DNA of 64,000 nucleotides from Cycas panzhihuaensis. Taxonomy: Eukaryota; Cycadophyta. Each line of letters opens with the position of its first letter. Positions within the stretch are counted from its first letter, which is position 1. Shown here piece by piece: positions 45,421 through 55,620 of the stretch. The stretch lies in assembly GCA_023213395.1 (NCBI GenBank), contig CM041465.1, forward strand, positions 46,445,741 through 46,509,740, given 5' to 3'. Below the pieces are notes generated by a model. It did no database searches. It was not told the origin of the DNA and worked only from the letters and a program-made list of their open reading frames with translations. The position numbers were made by a program, and so were the translations under genes.

Positions 45421-46656
45421 ACCTTTGCAATGAGGATAAATTATAGCTTTGAAGCTAGTACCTTTGCTTAATGAGCTAAAACTATAGGCAAACCCTACTT
45501 TCCTTTTGATCTATCCTTTGCAATGAGAATAAACTATTGATCTAAAGCTAATACCTCTGCTTAATAAGCTTAAACTATGAGAAAATCTCTTCTTTTCAAA
45601 AGATCAGTTGCTCCAAAACTTGTATTTCTACCTAATGAGCTAAAATTATGGGCAAAATCTTCCTTGTTTTCTGATACTTTCTTCATTTCATTAAGCACCA
45701 TGGTATTTTTATGATAGATCTATCCCATAATCATGTAAGTCGTGTGCTCTTTCTAGTACTTACATTGGTTGTCAGTTTACCATCATTTGGATCTTGTTCT
45801 CCTTTGACTCTTTCACTCAAAAGAGGACCTATGCCCCCACCTTTATTATACTTTCATCTTAGAAAAAGAAACACCCCTTGTTAGCTTTGAGTATTCACTC
45901 ATTCGTCAAGAGTTTACTTTTATTTATCAGTTTGTTACCTTGTTAATTCAGACCTAACTTTTACTTGCTAGTTAGTTAACTTTGGGATTCTTTTTTCAGT
46001 CATATACCACAAATTATTAATTATTTTTATTATCCTTGGTTGTCTTTCTTATTTCTTTGAAATAGATACTCATTCTGCCACTTTCCCTTTATGCTTGGAG
46101 ACACTGTGATTTTGATTTCCTTTTTGTTTTCATATGATTCATTCCTTAAGGAGATTGGCCTCTTTCCCTTTAAGATTCTATTAAAAATGAGAAATCCTTA
46201 CTATGTTGAATAAAAGAGTTTCTTAAGAAGATAATTATGATCTTGTTCTTATAAAAAGTGGAAGTAAAAAGTAAAAAAGAAAATAAAAATAAAAAGTAAA
46301 GAAAAAAAAGAAGAAGGAAGAAAACATAAAAGAAAGTAAAAAGTAAGTTTATTATTTTCATTCTCTTATAATCTGGGGCAAGTCGCGTGATGGCTTCATC
46401 CCCACCTATGTATCCATAAGTTGGGTTTATTTGGATGAGTTATTCAAGATTTTTAGATCTAGCTACTTGGGTCCACCATGGCCTCAGTTACAATTGAACC
46501 CTACTTAACACCTTGATCATAATTATCTTACTTGAGTTTCTTCTTCTTACTTCATCATAGTCATAGATCTATTTGTACCACCATCTCCTTATTGATTGAT
46601 TTCCACACCTTCCTTCATTGATCATATAGTCTTCTAGTTTAGATCCTCTCATTCCC
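45421..46656 (+). other. TatA spacer replacing RT-RNase H-IN
   Basis: No RT, RNase H or integrase motif is found. At 45421-45660 a phrase like CTAATGAGCTAAAACTATGGGCAAA recurs three times at spacing of about 85-95 bp. From about 45700 the sequence matches the TatB spacer 9565-10540, including an A-rich block (46255-46345). The deletion therefore starts near 45420 and ends in the post-integrase spacer. Confidence 0.7.
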
Positions 46657-47085
46657 ATGGCAGTAAGTATCTTTACCGATGGGGGTAATAGAGGAAACCC
46701 AAGACCATATGCTTCTTCTTGGGTGGTTTGTGACCAATTAAGAAGTCCTCTCCTTTCCATAGGTTTCTTTATACTTAGGGCAATTAATAATGAAGCTAAA
46801 TACCTTGTAATTATAAGAGCCTTGTCAGATGTCTCTCATTTTTACCTTGGACCTATTACTTAGTATGTTGATTCTTAGGTTGTGATTTATCAGTTAGCTG
46901 GGATGTACCAGGTCCACTCTCTATGACTCCTTTCTTTCTATCATGAGGCCTCATCATTATTATCCCTATTTGCCTTAGTAACCATCTAGTACATACCATA
47001 TTCTTTCGATCTCAAAGCAGACGCTCTTGTTTCCTCAATCCTTGATGATCGTATTGATTGCTTTTGCCTCTTCTAAATGGGGTCA
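46657..47085 (+). pseudogene. TatA second (archaeal-type) RNase H
   Basis: The ATG at 46657 opens MAVSIFTDGGNRGNPRPYAS (first Asp in TDG, GNP motif), then FILRAINNEAKYLVIIRALS (catalytic Glu). After a TAG at 46861 come YVDS (third acidic residue, kept), VVIYQLAGMYQVHSL, and LKADALVSSILDDR (fourth Asp, kept). All four catalytic positions are present but at least three stops interrupt the frame. This extra RNase H is a hallmark of Tat-lineage plant gypsy elements, placed after integrase. It survives here although the normal RT-RNase H is gone. Confidence 0.87.
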
Positions 47086-48250
47086 CCCCACTTTGGAATG
47101 AGTATAAACTACCACTCTGCGATGAGTATAAACTATTGGTTTGGTAAGACTATAGGTTTTGGTAGTTATGAGATTGTGGTGATAGGTATGAGACTGAAGT
47201 GAGATATGTGAAAGGGCTAGACCCACATGGGAATCTTAGGCCATGGAGGATCTTAGCAGGGGGAAAGTTCCTAAAAGCTTCTTGCCACTGGAAGGAACCA
47301 ACGAAGAATCCAATATACTCAAGAGTTAGTAGTTTATTGAGTGAGATTAGTTTCATTTTCTAAACAACTTACTTCCTTTATGATATATTATATGAGTGTG
47401 GGATTATCCTATATTTATATAATCTATCAAGAGTATGATGTGAGTTATATGGATTTCCTTTTTGGATATTTATATTACTCCATCTTCTGCTTTCATAAAC
47501 TTATTACCATTTATATTCCAGATGATTTTAAGTTTATGAAAATAGAATAAGTAAACCTTTCACTTATACCATTTTAATCTTTTATTTATCCCTTAGTTTT
47601 TATTCCTCCCCTAACCTTGTCTTTCTTAAACCATGCTACTTTGAAACGAGTATAAACTACCATGTATATAATATTACAAAAATAATCAAAAAAGTATATA
47701 ACCATAAAAGAATAAAAAAAGTAAAAAATGATAAAAATCATTGCATGTTTCATTGGATAAATCACACTAATGAATGCATCTTATGCTCAAATATAAATGG
47801 GAATAGGGGGGATAAAAGGTTTAGAGACAAGTAATCACTTTGAGCTTTTAGGTACCTATTGATAAGTCTAAACTAGGATAAGACAACAAACTCCGATCTT
47901 CCATTTCCTTGTTGATGAGTGTAAACTATGACAAGACCTTTCTCTGAGACCTCCATACCTGTTAATGAGCCTAAACTATGACAGGGATCCCACTAAAGTT
48001 AATTATTAATGAGGTTAAAAGATGGCAATCACCTCTAAAAGCCCTCACCCCATTAATGAGGCTAAATTATGATGGGTTTGCTCCAAAACGTCACTTGTTA
48101 ATAAGATTAAACTATGATAGTCCATCTTTTTTTCCCCAAAAAAAAGATTCTACTCTGAAAGTCACTTGTTAATAAGCGTATAAACTATGACAATCCATCA
48201 TTTTTCCTCTAGCAAAAAGAATTCCCTCTGATACTCAATTAATAAGAGAT
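47086..48250 (+). other. TatA 3' non-coding zone, first part
   Basis: Aligns in reverse with TatB 8300-9149 as far as about 47840. It then passes straight into repeats of a TTAATGAG(C/G)CTAAACTATGA phrase (47870-48240, units about 50-60 bp), the counterpart of TatB 5410-5720. The TatB segment 5851-8295 with the PMD-like frame has no counterpart here. Confidence 0.75.
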
Positions 48251-48255
48251 AAATT
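48251..48255. repeat. Target-site duplication of NaCop, left copy (AAATT)
   Basis: AAATT before the left LTR; AAACT (51297-51301) after the right LTR. Confidence 0.78.
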
Positions 48256-48481
48256 TGTTGGAAAATAGAATCTGTAATAACATATTCATAAATAGAATAA
48301 AAGCACCTCCACAGGATCAAATGGTACCCTTAAGGTACCTCCATTATATTAACAAAACATCATTATAACCTCATATAATATGATACACTATGTTGTGTAT
48401 TTATAATACATGTCAATATAGTGAGAGTAGAATCCACTTGTATGTGGGATAAAATAAATGTGCATTATCAATATTCTAACA
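48256..48481 (-). repeat. NaCop 3' LTR (226 bp)
   Basis: Starts TGTTGGAAAATAG and ends ATTCTAACA. A palindrome-like GGTACCCTTAAGGTACC (48323-48339) occurs in both LTRs. Confidence 0.9.
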
Positions 48482-48490
48482 TCCCCCCTT
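48482..48490 (-). other. NaCop polypurine tract
   Basis: AAGGGGGGA on the minus strand directly before the 3' LTR. Confidence 0.78.
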
Positions 48491-48816
48491 AATGCAAATT
48501 TGGGTTATTTGTATTTGTAATGCCTTATCCTTGGAAATGTCTCAAAGATGATGTCTTCAACTTGATCTTTGTCTTCAATTTTGTAGTGATGTCTTTATTG
48601 TAGAATGATACCTTCATCTTGATTTTTTTCTTCAATTATGTACCGATGCCTTTGTAAGATGATATCCTCAACCTGATTTCCATCTTCAATCCTGTAGTGA
48701 TGATGTTGATGTAGCAACTCTAACACATGCAAATCCTAATTCTTCATTGTGGTTGGTTTAGTCTGATCTTGATGTAGATCCTATATAAATTCTTGATCAC
48801 CATGTATAACAATGAT

Positions 48817-49620
48817 TTATTCAACCTTTGGAATGAGATCTTGATCAACTTGCATACTCTTTGAACTTGAATCAATGCTCAAAGAAGGAACATCATTCAA
48901 ACTTGAATCAATACGTAAAGTAGGAATATCATCAATATAAGACTCATCTTTTATAGGACCATTGGATTTATGTTCAATTTCTCTTGAAATCATGGTGTCA
49001 TCTATATAAACCTTTATCAACTCATCACTTTCAATGTCTTCATCAGTAGTTGTAGTCTCATCAATGTATTTAACCATCATTTCTTTACATTTAGTAGAAA
49101 TTTCATCAGTGCTCATACATTCTTCATCTTGACATTTCGTTTCATTAGTGTTGATGATATTTTCTTCATTCATTGTACCTATACCATAGCCATAACTGGC
49201 TTTAATTACCTTTTCAATCATTCGTTGTGTCTCTTCAGGAGTTTGTTTAAATACTTCCCTTAGAAAATCCCAAGCTTCTTTAGCAATACTTACATGTAAA
49301 ATCATAATGACAAAATAATATTCAGAAGGAAGATCAACCTTGTTGAATGCAACATCAATCATAATGAATGCCTTTCTATCTTTCTTCTCAAGAATTCACT
49401 TTTCTTCTTTATCCTTAAGGATATCATATTCAACAGTAACAATCTTCCACAAACCTCTAGCTATGAATAAACATCTCATTTTGATTATCTAAAAGAAGTA
49501 CTCTTCACCATTACACTTAGGTACTAGAAGAAACGAATCCCTTAGAAAGTATTCATTTGTTTCAGGAACATACATAACCATATCATTATCCTCTATGATT
49601 TTAAATGCCATTTTCTAACA
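48817..49620 (-). pseudogene. NaCop gag-like protein with acidic tail
   Basis: The upstream part (49370-49620) gives MAFKIIEDNDMVMYVPETNE, IARGLWKIV, then the open frame 48817-49362 (181 codons): MIDVAFNKVDLPSEYYFVIM, AKEAWDFLREVF, MIEKVIKASYG. This follows the copia gag (DUF4219/UBN2) helix pattern with A-K-E-A-W. The last 100 residues are rich in Asp/Glu/Ser/Thr with repeats of D-x-P-x-L-x-I-D-S-S. They do not resemble normal gag and carry no zinc knuckle. The start ATG at 49613-49615 (minus) is plausible; one stop separates the two parts. Confidence 0.7.
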
Positions 49621-51058
49621 CCACATCCCTTTTTCAATCAATAAATTCATCCATCAATCTCAATAAACTTTCTCATCTCTCATGTCCCTCATATTACAAA
49701 CCTCATCATCACATCATTGCCTTATGCATCTCATATATTACCAAATGGTCACATACAAAGAAACACTTACTTCACCATAAAATAAAATCTTATACTACAT
49801 ACATCTCACATAAATCATGCATACCTCACGTCACCATTAAAACACCAAGACACATCACACTTCACTTAATTGCCCAAAACACTACTCATGCCACAACACC
49901 GCTCAACAAAGTTTGTTTTCCTACAACTCAGGTAACTTCAAAAATCTCACCCTTCTTTGCATTTAGTTAATTGAAAAAACATCATCAAAACAACCCTAAT
50001 TTTGCCCTTAACATGCCTAACAAATATCCAATCTTGTCATGTAACCTCACATGCAACAAGCACCCCATTGCCTTAAATCATCATTTTTCTTGTCCTCAAA
50101 TTTACCTTATCATGCCCATAAAGCTCCTTCAAGTAAATCACATTCCAAGAAGCACTAAGTTTCCATATATCATCCAACTCATTCATGCAAACATATGCAC
50201 TATCGTTTCATTACCATACTATGTCATCGTCATAATAGCTCCGCCATACGAACACATGTAAAAAAACACTCAAATTGCTAATAAACAATCACCGTCATAC
50301 ATCTCAAATCACTAATAGAGTGCCGAATACATTCACATCAACATGACTTAATGTCATCTTATATTTCAAAAATACTCTCCTATGCACAACATACATAAGA
50401 GAGCCTCAAATAGTCATGTCATTACTATTGCCTCATTCATGTCACCATATCAATATGAAACCCTTAAATTCTTAAAAAACTTATTTCTAAAAAATATATA
50501 GCTCAAAAATACATAAAATATGGATGGAAATTTTAGCCTTTAAAATATGATTCTAATAGTTTAGATGAAATTGAATTCTGATATCTAGATCAAAAGTTAT
50601 GCCCCTTTTAAGAATTTCACAATTAGGGTTTCTAGGGACTGTAATAGTACCTTCTAATAAATTACTAATAACTTTTCACTATAAAATCTGATAAACCTCA
50701 AACTACTTCCGTTAGAAATTAAATTAAAAAACACATAGAAAAAAAAAAAAATTAAGGTCATTTGGATACTTGCAGCCAAAGTTATGGCTCTTTGGAGTTG
50801 AGGTTGCAGATCTATCCCAAAAATATGGTGATGGAAAAAAAGTAGGACAAAATTAATTCTACTATAATTTTCATACTTTTAGCCCAAAATCTGTAGTGTG
50901 ACCACTCAAATTTTATAGAATGAGCCATTGTATCTCAATTTTACCATTAATTTTTAGAAATTTCAACATTTATTCTCTCGAATATGCTTTTAACCCTTGA
51001 TGGCACCTCCTAAATCGTCACTCTAATACCAAACAAAAATACCTCTCTCAACCTGGGA
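49621..51058 (-). other. NaCop leader; no gene seen
   Basis: Long AT-rich interior between PBS and gag. The + strand frames at 49605-50261 are composed of His/Ile/Thr-rich codon runs and look like chance frames. A 12-A run is at about 50741-50752. Confidence 0.55.
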
Positions 51059-51070
51059 GCTTTGATACCA
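51059..51070 (-). other. NaCop primer-binding site
   Basis: Minus strand TGGTATCAAAGC abutting the LTR; one change from the initiator-Met complement. Confidence 0.85.
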
Positions 51071-51296
51071 TGTTAAAAAATAGAATATGTAATAAGATAT
51101 TTGTAAACAGAATAAAAGAACCTCCATAGGATCAAACGGTACCCTTAAGGTACCTCCATTATATTAACAAAACATTGTTACAACCTCATAGAATATGATA
51201 TTCTATGTTGTGTATTTATAATATATGTCAATATAGTGAGAGTGGAATCCACTTTCATGTGGGATAAAACAAATGTACATTATCAATATTCCAACA
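51071..51296 (-). repeat. NaCop 5' LTR (226 bp)
   Basis: Starts TGTTAAAAAATAG and ends ATTCCAACA on the + strand. Same length as its partner with no net indels. Confidence 0.9.
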
Positions 51297-51301
51297 AAAC
51301 T

Positions 51302-51657
51302 ATCTATATATTAGAAGCCCATCTAGTTTGTGGGCATTTGGTGATGAAGTCCCATTTAGTTTATGGGCAATAGATAGTATTTATTTGAAGGTGAAAGTCC
51401 CATCCAATTTATGGGTATTAGGTAAGATTTTGATAACAATAGGCACCTAGTTCTTTTAGGTGAGAATATAAATATAGTGATGTTTATGAGTTGAATACCT
51501 AGTCCTTTTGGGTAACAAAGTTGAATACCTAGCCCTTTTTAGGTAATATGGTTGATACCCAGTCCTTTTGGGTAATTTGATAAATGCTGAGTCCTTTTAG
51601 GCATGGAATGTAAATGACACCTCTTTTGGTTAAGACTACTCAGTCCTTTCAAGTAAC
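51302..51657 (+). repeat. TatA 3' non-coding zone, short repeats
   Basis: Units of two kinds: a TGAAAGTCCCATC-AATTTATGGG type (51310-51430) and a TACC(C)AGTCCTTTTGGGTAA type repeated about six times (51440-51660). TatB holds both in reverse at 5090-5340. No coding signal. Confidence 0.7.
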
Positions 51658-51662
51658 TCTAT
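51658..51662. repeat. Target-site duplication of TatK, left copy (TCTAT)
   Basis: TCTAT before the TatK LTR and TCTAC (57238-57242) after its end; one transition apart. Confidence 0.72.
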
Positions 51663-54383
51663 TGTTTCTCAGCTTCCGGGAATGGATACGGAATTATCGA
51701 CTTAGGTAAGTACTGGTATGCTTCTCACCTTATCATTACTTTCTTTTGAGATAAGTGTATGCTTGCATGTTTGCATGTTGTGACCTTGTAGATGATCTTG
51801 TCTTCATCTACACTTATTTAGCCTATGACGACTATAGCGAGGGCACATTCCCAGTGAGTGTGGCACCTCGGTGGCCATTCCACTTCCTGCATTCTACCCT
51901 ACTCACTCCAAGATCCACTTGGCTTGCGCCACCTCTGCCCATGTGATGACCCGTCATTATTTGATTGACTTGCCACATTATTTGAATCCTATTTTTGCTC
52001 TTATGGACTCATTTGTTGGCTTGTTCAGCCTTGGGTAGGCATCTTAGCCCCCTATTAGCCTCTTTTGTCATTGGCCCATAGCCCAATCTGGCTGTCCGGG
52101 CTAGTTTTAGCCCCTACTTACGTCTGCATCAAGAATATCGCGATCTGCGCAAATTCTACGGTACCACAAAATTTGCGGCAGGACAACTGTCTCAAATTAT
52201 TTTTTAAAAACTGCTGTGGCAATTTTGCATTTATTGTGAAATTGCCACATTGTCTCGTGACTTGACTCACTGCTAGCTGTGCCCTAATCACTCATTTTAG
52301 GATTTGGGCTGGGTATTTAAGTCCTCTTTAACTCATTTTCAGGATCTTTTACTCATTTTTTGAATGATTCTCAAGGAAAAATGCCCTGTTCTCTGCCATT
52401 CCCTACTGCTCTACTACTGCTACAGGACCTGCACCTCTCCTCTAGTGCCCAGCTCTCCTTTGGTATAGCTAGGACATCTTCCCAGCCCTTCACACACCTT
52501 GGAGAGGGCCCCTTTAGAGGGATCTCAGTGTATTCTTGCTCAGGTAGCCATCAAGCGTCTTAAAAGTACAGGTGTTTCCTTCAAATCCATTAGCAGGGGT
52601 TCCAAACATGTTGTTCCACAGCTCTTTGGCTGATTTCTTAGCCTTTTGTCAGCAGCTCTTGACTGAGGCAAAAGCCTCCCTTTCCCTTCTCAGGTATTCA
52701 TTGGTTTAATCTACTTTCTTATTCAATTGATACCCTATTTTGCTTGTCCTCTTGCTTGGGTCTTTGGAGGTTGCTTTTCCTTTGTTTTGGGCTATCTTAT
52801 TTCTGCCATTAGTGCCTCCTTGCTTGCATTTCTTGCTCAAGGCAGCGGCAAAGAGGGGTTGCATAGGATTTAAGTGAGAGCTGGGTGGATTCCGCACCAC
52901 CTTCCACGCTCCTCAAGTGGCTCTTTGTCCCCCAAACCTTCCCTTTTGCCCTGTGCTATTCTTGGCAATCAAGCAAGGGTTTGTTAGGCCATTTTTAGCC
53001 GCTGAAATCAACGATGTCACACGTTGCAATGCTAATTTGAGGGCTCGTGCATTGATCCGGGCAACTCACATAAGCCCCGGCTATTTGTCCTTTGCCCAAC
53101 TCCTTCCCTGGCAACCTGATTTGCTGTCCATAGCACCTCGGCTTGATGTAGGTCCTCTTGGGCTCTTTTCAACTCTCTTTACCTCTATTTCTATCCCTCT
53201 TGCACAGCGTTACCCTCGCTACCTCATGGCTTTTGGGGGAGAGTAGGGTTGTTCCTTGCGGGAGGTGGGCCACCCCGAGGCTTACCGGTTACTCTCCGTC
53301 TACTTTGGTTGTTTTCTTTTACAATTTATCATCATTATATTGAATCCTAACATGCATGTATTTAAGTTTATATTTGCTTTGGATGTACATGTATTGTTAG
53401 GATCTTTCCATTGCATGCTAGCACCCTTTCTCTGGAAAGGGGAAGATTGTCATTTACTTGCAAGTATTTAGAAGGCACAAAGGATCCGTTCCTCTTTCTT
53501 TCTTCGCGGGGAAGTGCTCCCATTTGTGCTTTACTTTCATACCTCATTTATTGTTAGTATTTTGTTCCTTTCCTTTCCTTGCTTGGTACTTTAGTGCTAT
53601 TTTCGGGGAAGGTAAGAGAGCCCCACGTTTCGATCTATCGTAATTCTTCACGTTTGCTGTGCCTCGTGGAGCAACTTCGGGTGCCTCTTGGGAGCATCAC
53701 CATTTCAACACGCTTCCGTTCTGGGTACACACTCTCGCTCCACTTCATCACTTTTATTTTCCTTTTGAGTTCTTTTACATAGTAGTAATTAGCTCATCGG
53801 AAAGAGAAGGGAAATCAACCTTTGTCTTAATTTATACTTTGTTTACTTTATCACTTGCATTTTATTTGCTATAGGAAAAGGTCTTAGGAAACCTTCCTTC
53901 TCATCTTTTCCCCCTCCCTTGCCTTGCAAACTTCCCTCTCACTTTATTATTTGTTTACTTGGTTAGTTTTCTTAGACATATCATAACCTCTTCTCTTTGG
54001 TTGTTCCCTTTATGTTCTCTCGGTTCTCCGTTTAGCCAGGTAAACGAGGTGATCCCATCCGTAGGCCATCCACTTGCCTACCTTTTCTTGTTTCCCGCTA
54101 CTCTAGGGAAACCCTTGAAAGGTTCCCTCCTTCCCCTTTCATCCATCCAAGGGTGGGAGGATCCTTCCCTTAGGTCAACCCAGGCTAACCTTACGCCTCT
54201 TCTCTCCTCGTTTGAAGTGGGGAACCACTTCCAGGTAGCTAGATTCCATTTGCAGGTCCCAAACTCACGCACGAGGCACCCTGCGTGGTATTTGCCCTAC
54301 TTGTAGGCTTTTTCTCAATTATACCAACGACCGCTCTTACCACTCCTACTCATTTAGGTAGCTATCCCATAGATGTGCATCCA
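51663..54383 (+). repeat. TatK 5' LTR (2721 bp)
   Basis: Begins TGTTTCTCAGCTTCCGGG and ends GTGCATCCA. Its part from 52776 onward is repeated at 55621-57237. Only short, chance-like frames are seen inside (for example 52917-53246). The start rests on the TG end plus the TCTAT/TCTAC duplication, since the other LTR lacks this part. Confidence 0.8.
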
Positions 54384-54384
54384 C

Positions 54385-54402
54385 TGGCGACCATACTGGG
54401 GA
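54385..54402 (+). other. TatK primer-binding site
   Basis: TGGCGACCATACTGGGGA, identical over 18 bp to the TatA site although the LTRs are unrelated. It sits one base after the LTR end. Confidence 0.9.
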
Positions 54403-54544
54403 CCAGCAAGTAAGGAAGCTAGTTTCTGCTCTCTTTCGTTGGTTTTGCTGCCTCTTTGCGGTTCTTTTCCTACTTCAATCTCTTCGTTGGGCAGTCCCCA
54501 ACACGTGTGCCTTTATCGCCCTTTCTTTTTCCTAACATTGTTGG

Positions 54545-55620
54545 TTGACCTTACATGCGACGTTTTTCTCATCGCTTGCGCATTTACCCCCATTATTAGA
54601 AGACCCCGAGTATCACCCTCTTCCTTTGTCAGCTTCTGATTTGACTATGGAGGGATACTCTTCTGATTGGGCCTACCACACCTCAACTTTGGAAACCCAT
54701 GTTTTTCCTTCCTCTATTCTGGGGTCCACCCAAGAGGGTGATGATCCCATTTACTACCCAGGTGACCAACATCACCCACTCGACATCCATCCCTCTACCC
54801 ATGCAGTAGAAGGATCCTTTCCTCTTGAGATTTACCACTCAGTCGGTGACTCTTATGAGGACCGTCCTGAGGGATCTACTTCGTTTGAGGTCCCAACTAC
54901 CTCTTACGAGCATATAGGTACCCCTCCTATCAATGTAGTTGAAGCTCTCAACGAGTGCCGCCGCGCGGCATATTTCCAACCGTGTCCTGGATGGTTTGAG
55001 GATGCTCTTCGTGGAGGACCCTCTTCTTCTTCCGCTCCTCCCCCCCCCCGTGCCTCATCCTCATCTACTCTTCCTGTGACAATCAATCCCTTCATGCCTA
55101 CGCATGTGTCCTGCTCCTTTCCTATTCCTATTATGGGGGCACATGTCGCACCATCTATTCCTCATCAAGGTCCTAGTGTTTCAAGATCTTCCCGTAGTAT
55201 GTCTTTCCCTCAGTTGAAGGTTAGCATACCCTTCCCTAGCCAAACTAATGTGCCATCTCTCAATGTGCTACATACTTTCCCTAGTAGGCCTGCTGGTCCT
55301 ACTAATTCTCTGATCATTAGTTGGGTGGGACCTGCTCCTACACACCCTTAAAACTAACTTGTTGGTGCTTCCTTTTATGTTCCCCCAGGGTATACTTCTC
55401 AACCTTGAGGGCAGGGTAGAGGAAGCCACCTTCCAGCTTATGGAGTGAATCCGCTACATCCATATAGGGTTGCTCCACCTATGGGTGGACCATATGGGTA
55501 AAATCCGGTTCCACATCTGTCTTTTCTGACGTCTAGTACAATTCCTTTTACCGTGCCTTCACAAGGGAACCTGACTCCCTCCCAAGGCACTTATCCTCAA
55601 GTCCCTTCCCAGCAGGGGGC
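54545..55620 (+). pseudogene. TatK gag N-terminal part, truncated
   Basis: An uninterrupted frame runs 54545-55351 (268 codons, TTG at its edge). The first ATG is at 54647 (MEGYSSDWAYHTSTLE), giving 234 residues. The product is Pro/Ser/Thr-rich with one more conserved-looking block, VVEALNECRRAAYFQPCPGW. It ends with a TAA at 55349; Pro/Gly/Gln-rich coding-like text continues with further stops to 55620, then the 3' LTR begins. Tat gag N-termini are often Pro-rich and poorly conserved. The capsid core and knuckle are deleted. Position right after the Tat-type PBS supports gag; the sequence alone does not prove it. Confidence 0.65.

Larger units (their letters stand above)
48256..51296 (-). 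mobile_element. NaCop: small non-autonomous copia-type LTR element with gag only
   Basis: Two 226-bp LTRs (48256-48481, 51071-51296), about 89% identical by my count, in minus orientation. PBS TGGTATCAAAGC (51059-51070) and a purine tract (minus AAGGGGGGA at 48482-48490) abut them. The 2.6-kb interior encodes only a gag-like remnant (48817-49620). No PR, IN, RT or RNase H motif was found. It sits in the TatA 3' zone, whose repeats continue on both sides. Confidence 0.9.

Noticed and set aside
49605-50261. Two + strand frames (121 and 96 codons) rich in His/Thr/Ile as possible genes
   Set aside because: They lie inside NaCop on the strand opposite to its gag, have no domain and a composition expected from the CA/AT-rich DNA.
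52065-54306. Many hydrophobic short frames, first read as possible secreted or membrane proteins
   Set aside because: They fall within the TatK LTR, recur in the second LTR with shifts, and have no domain support.
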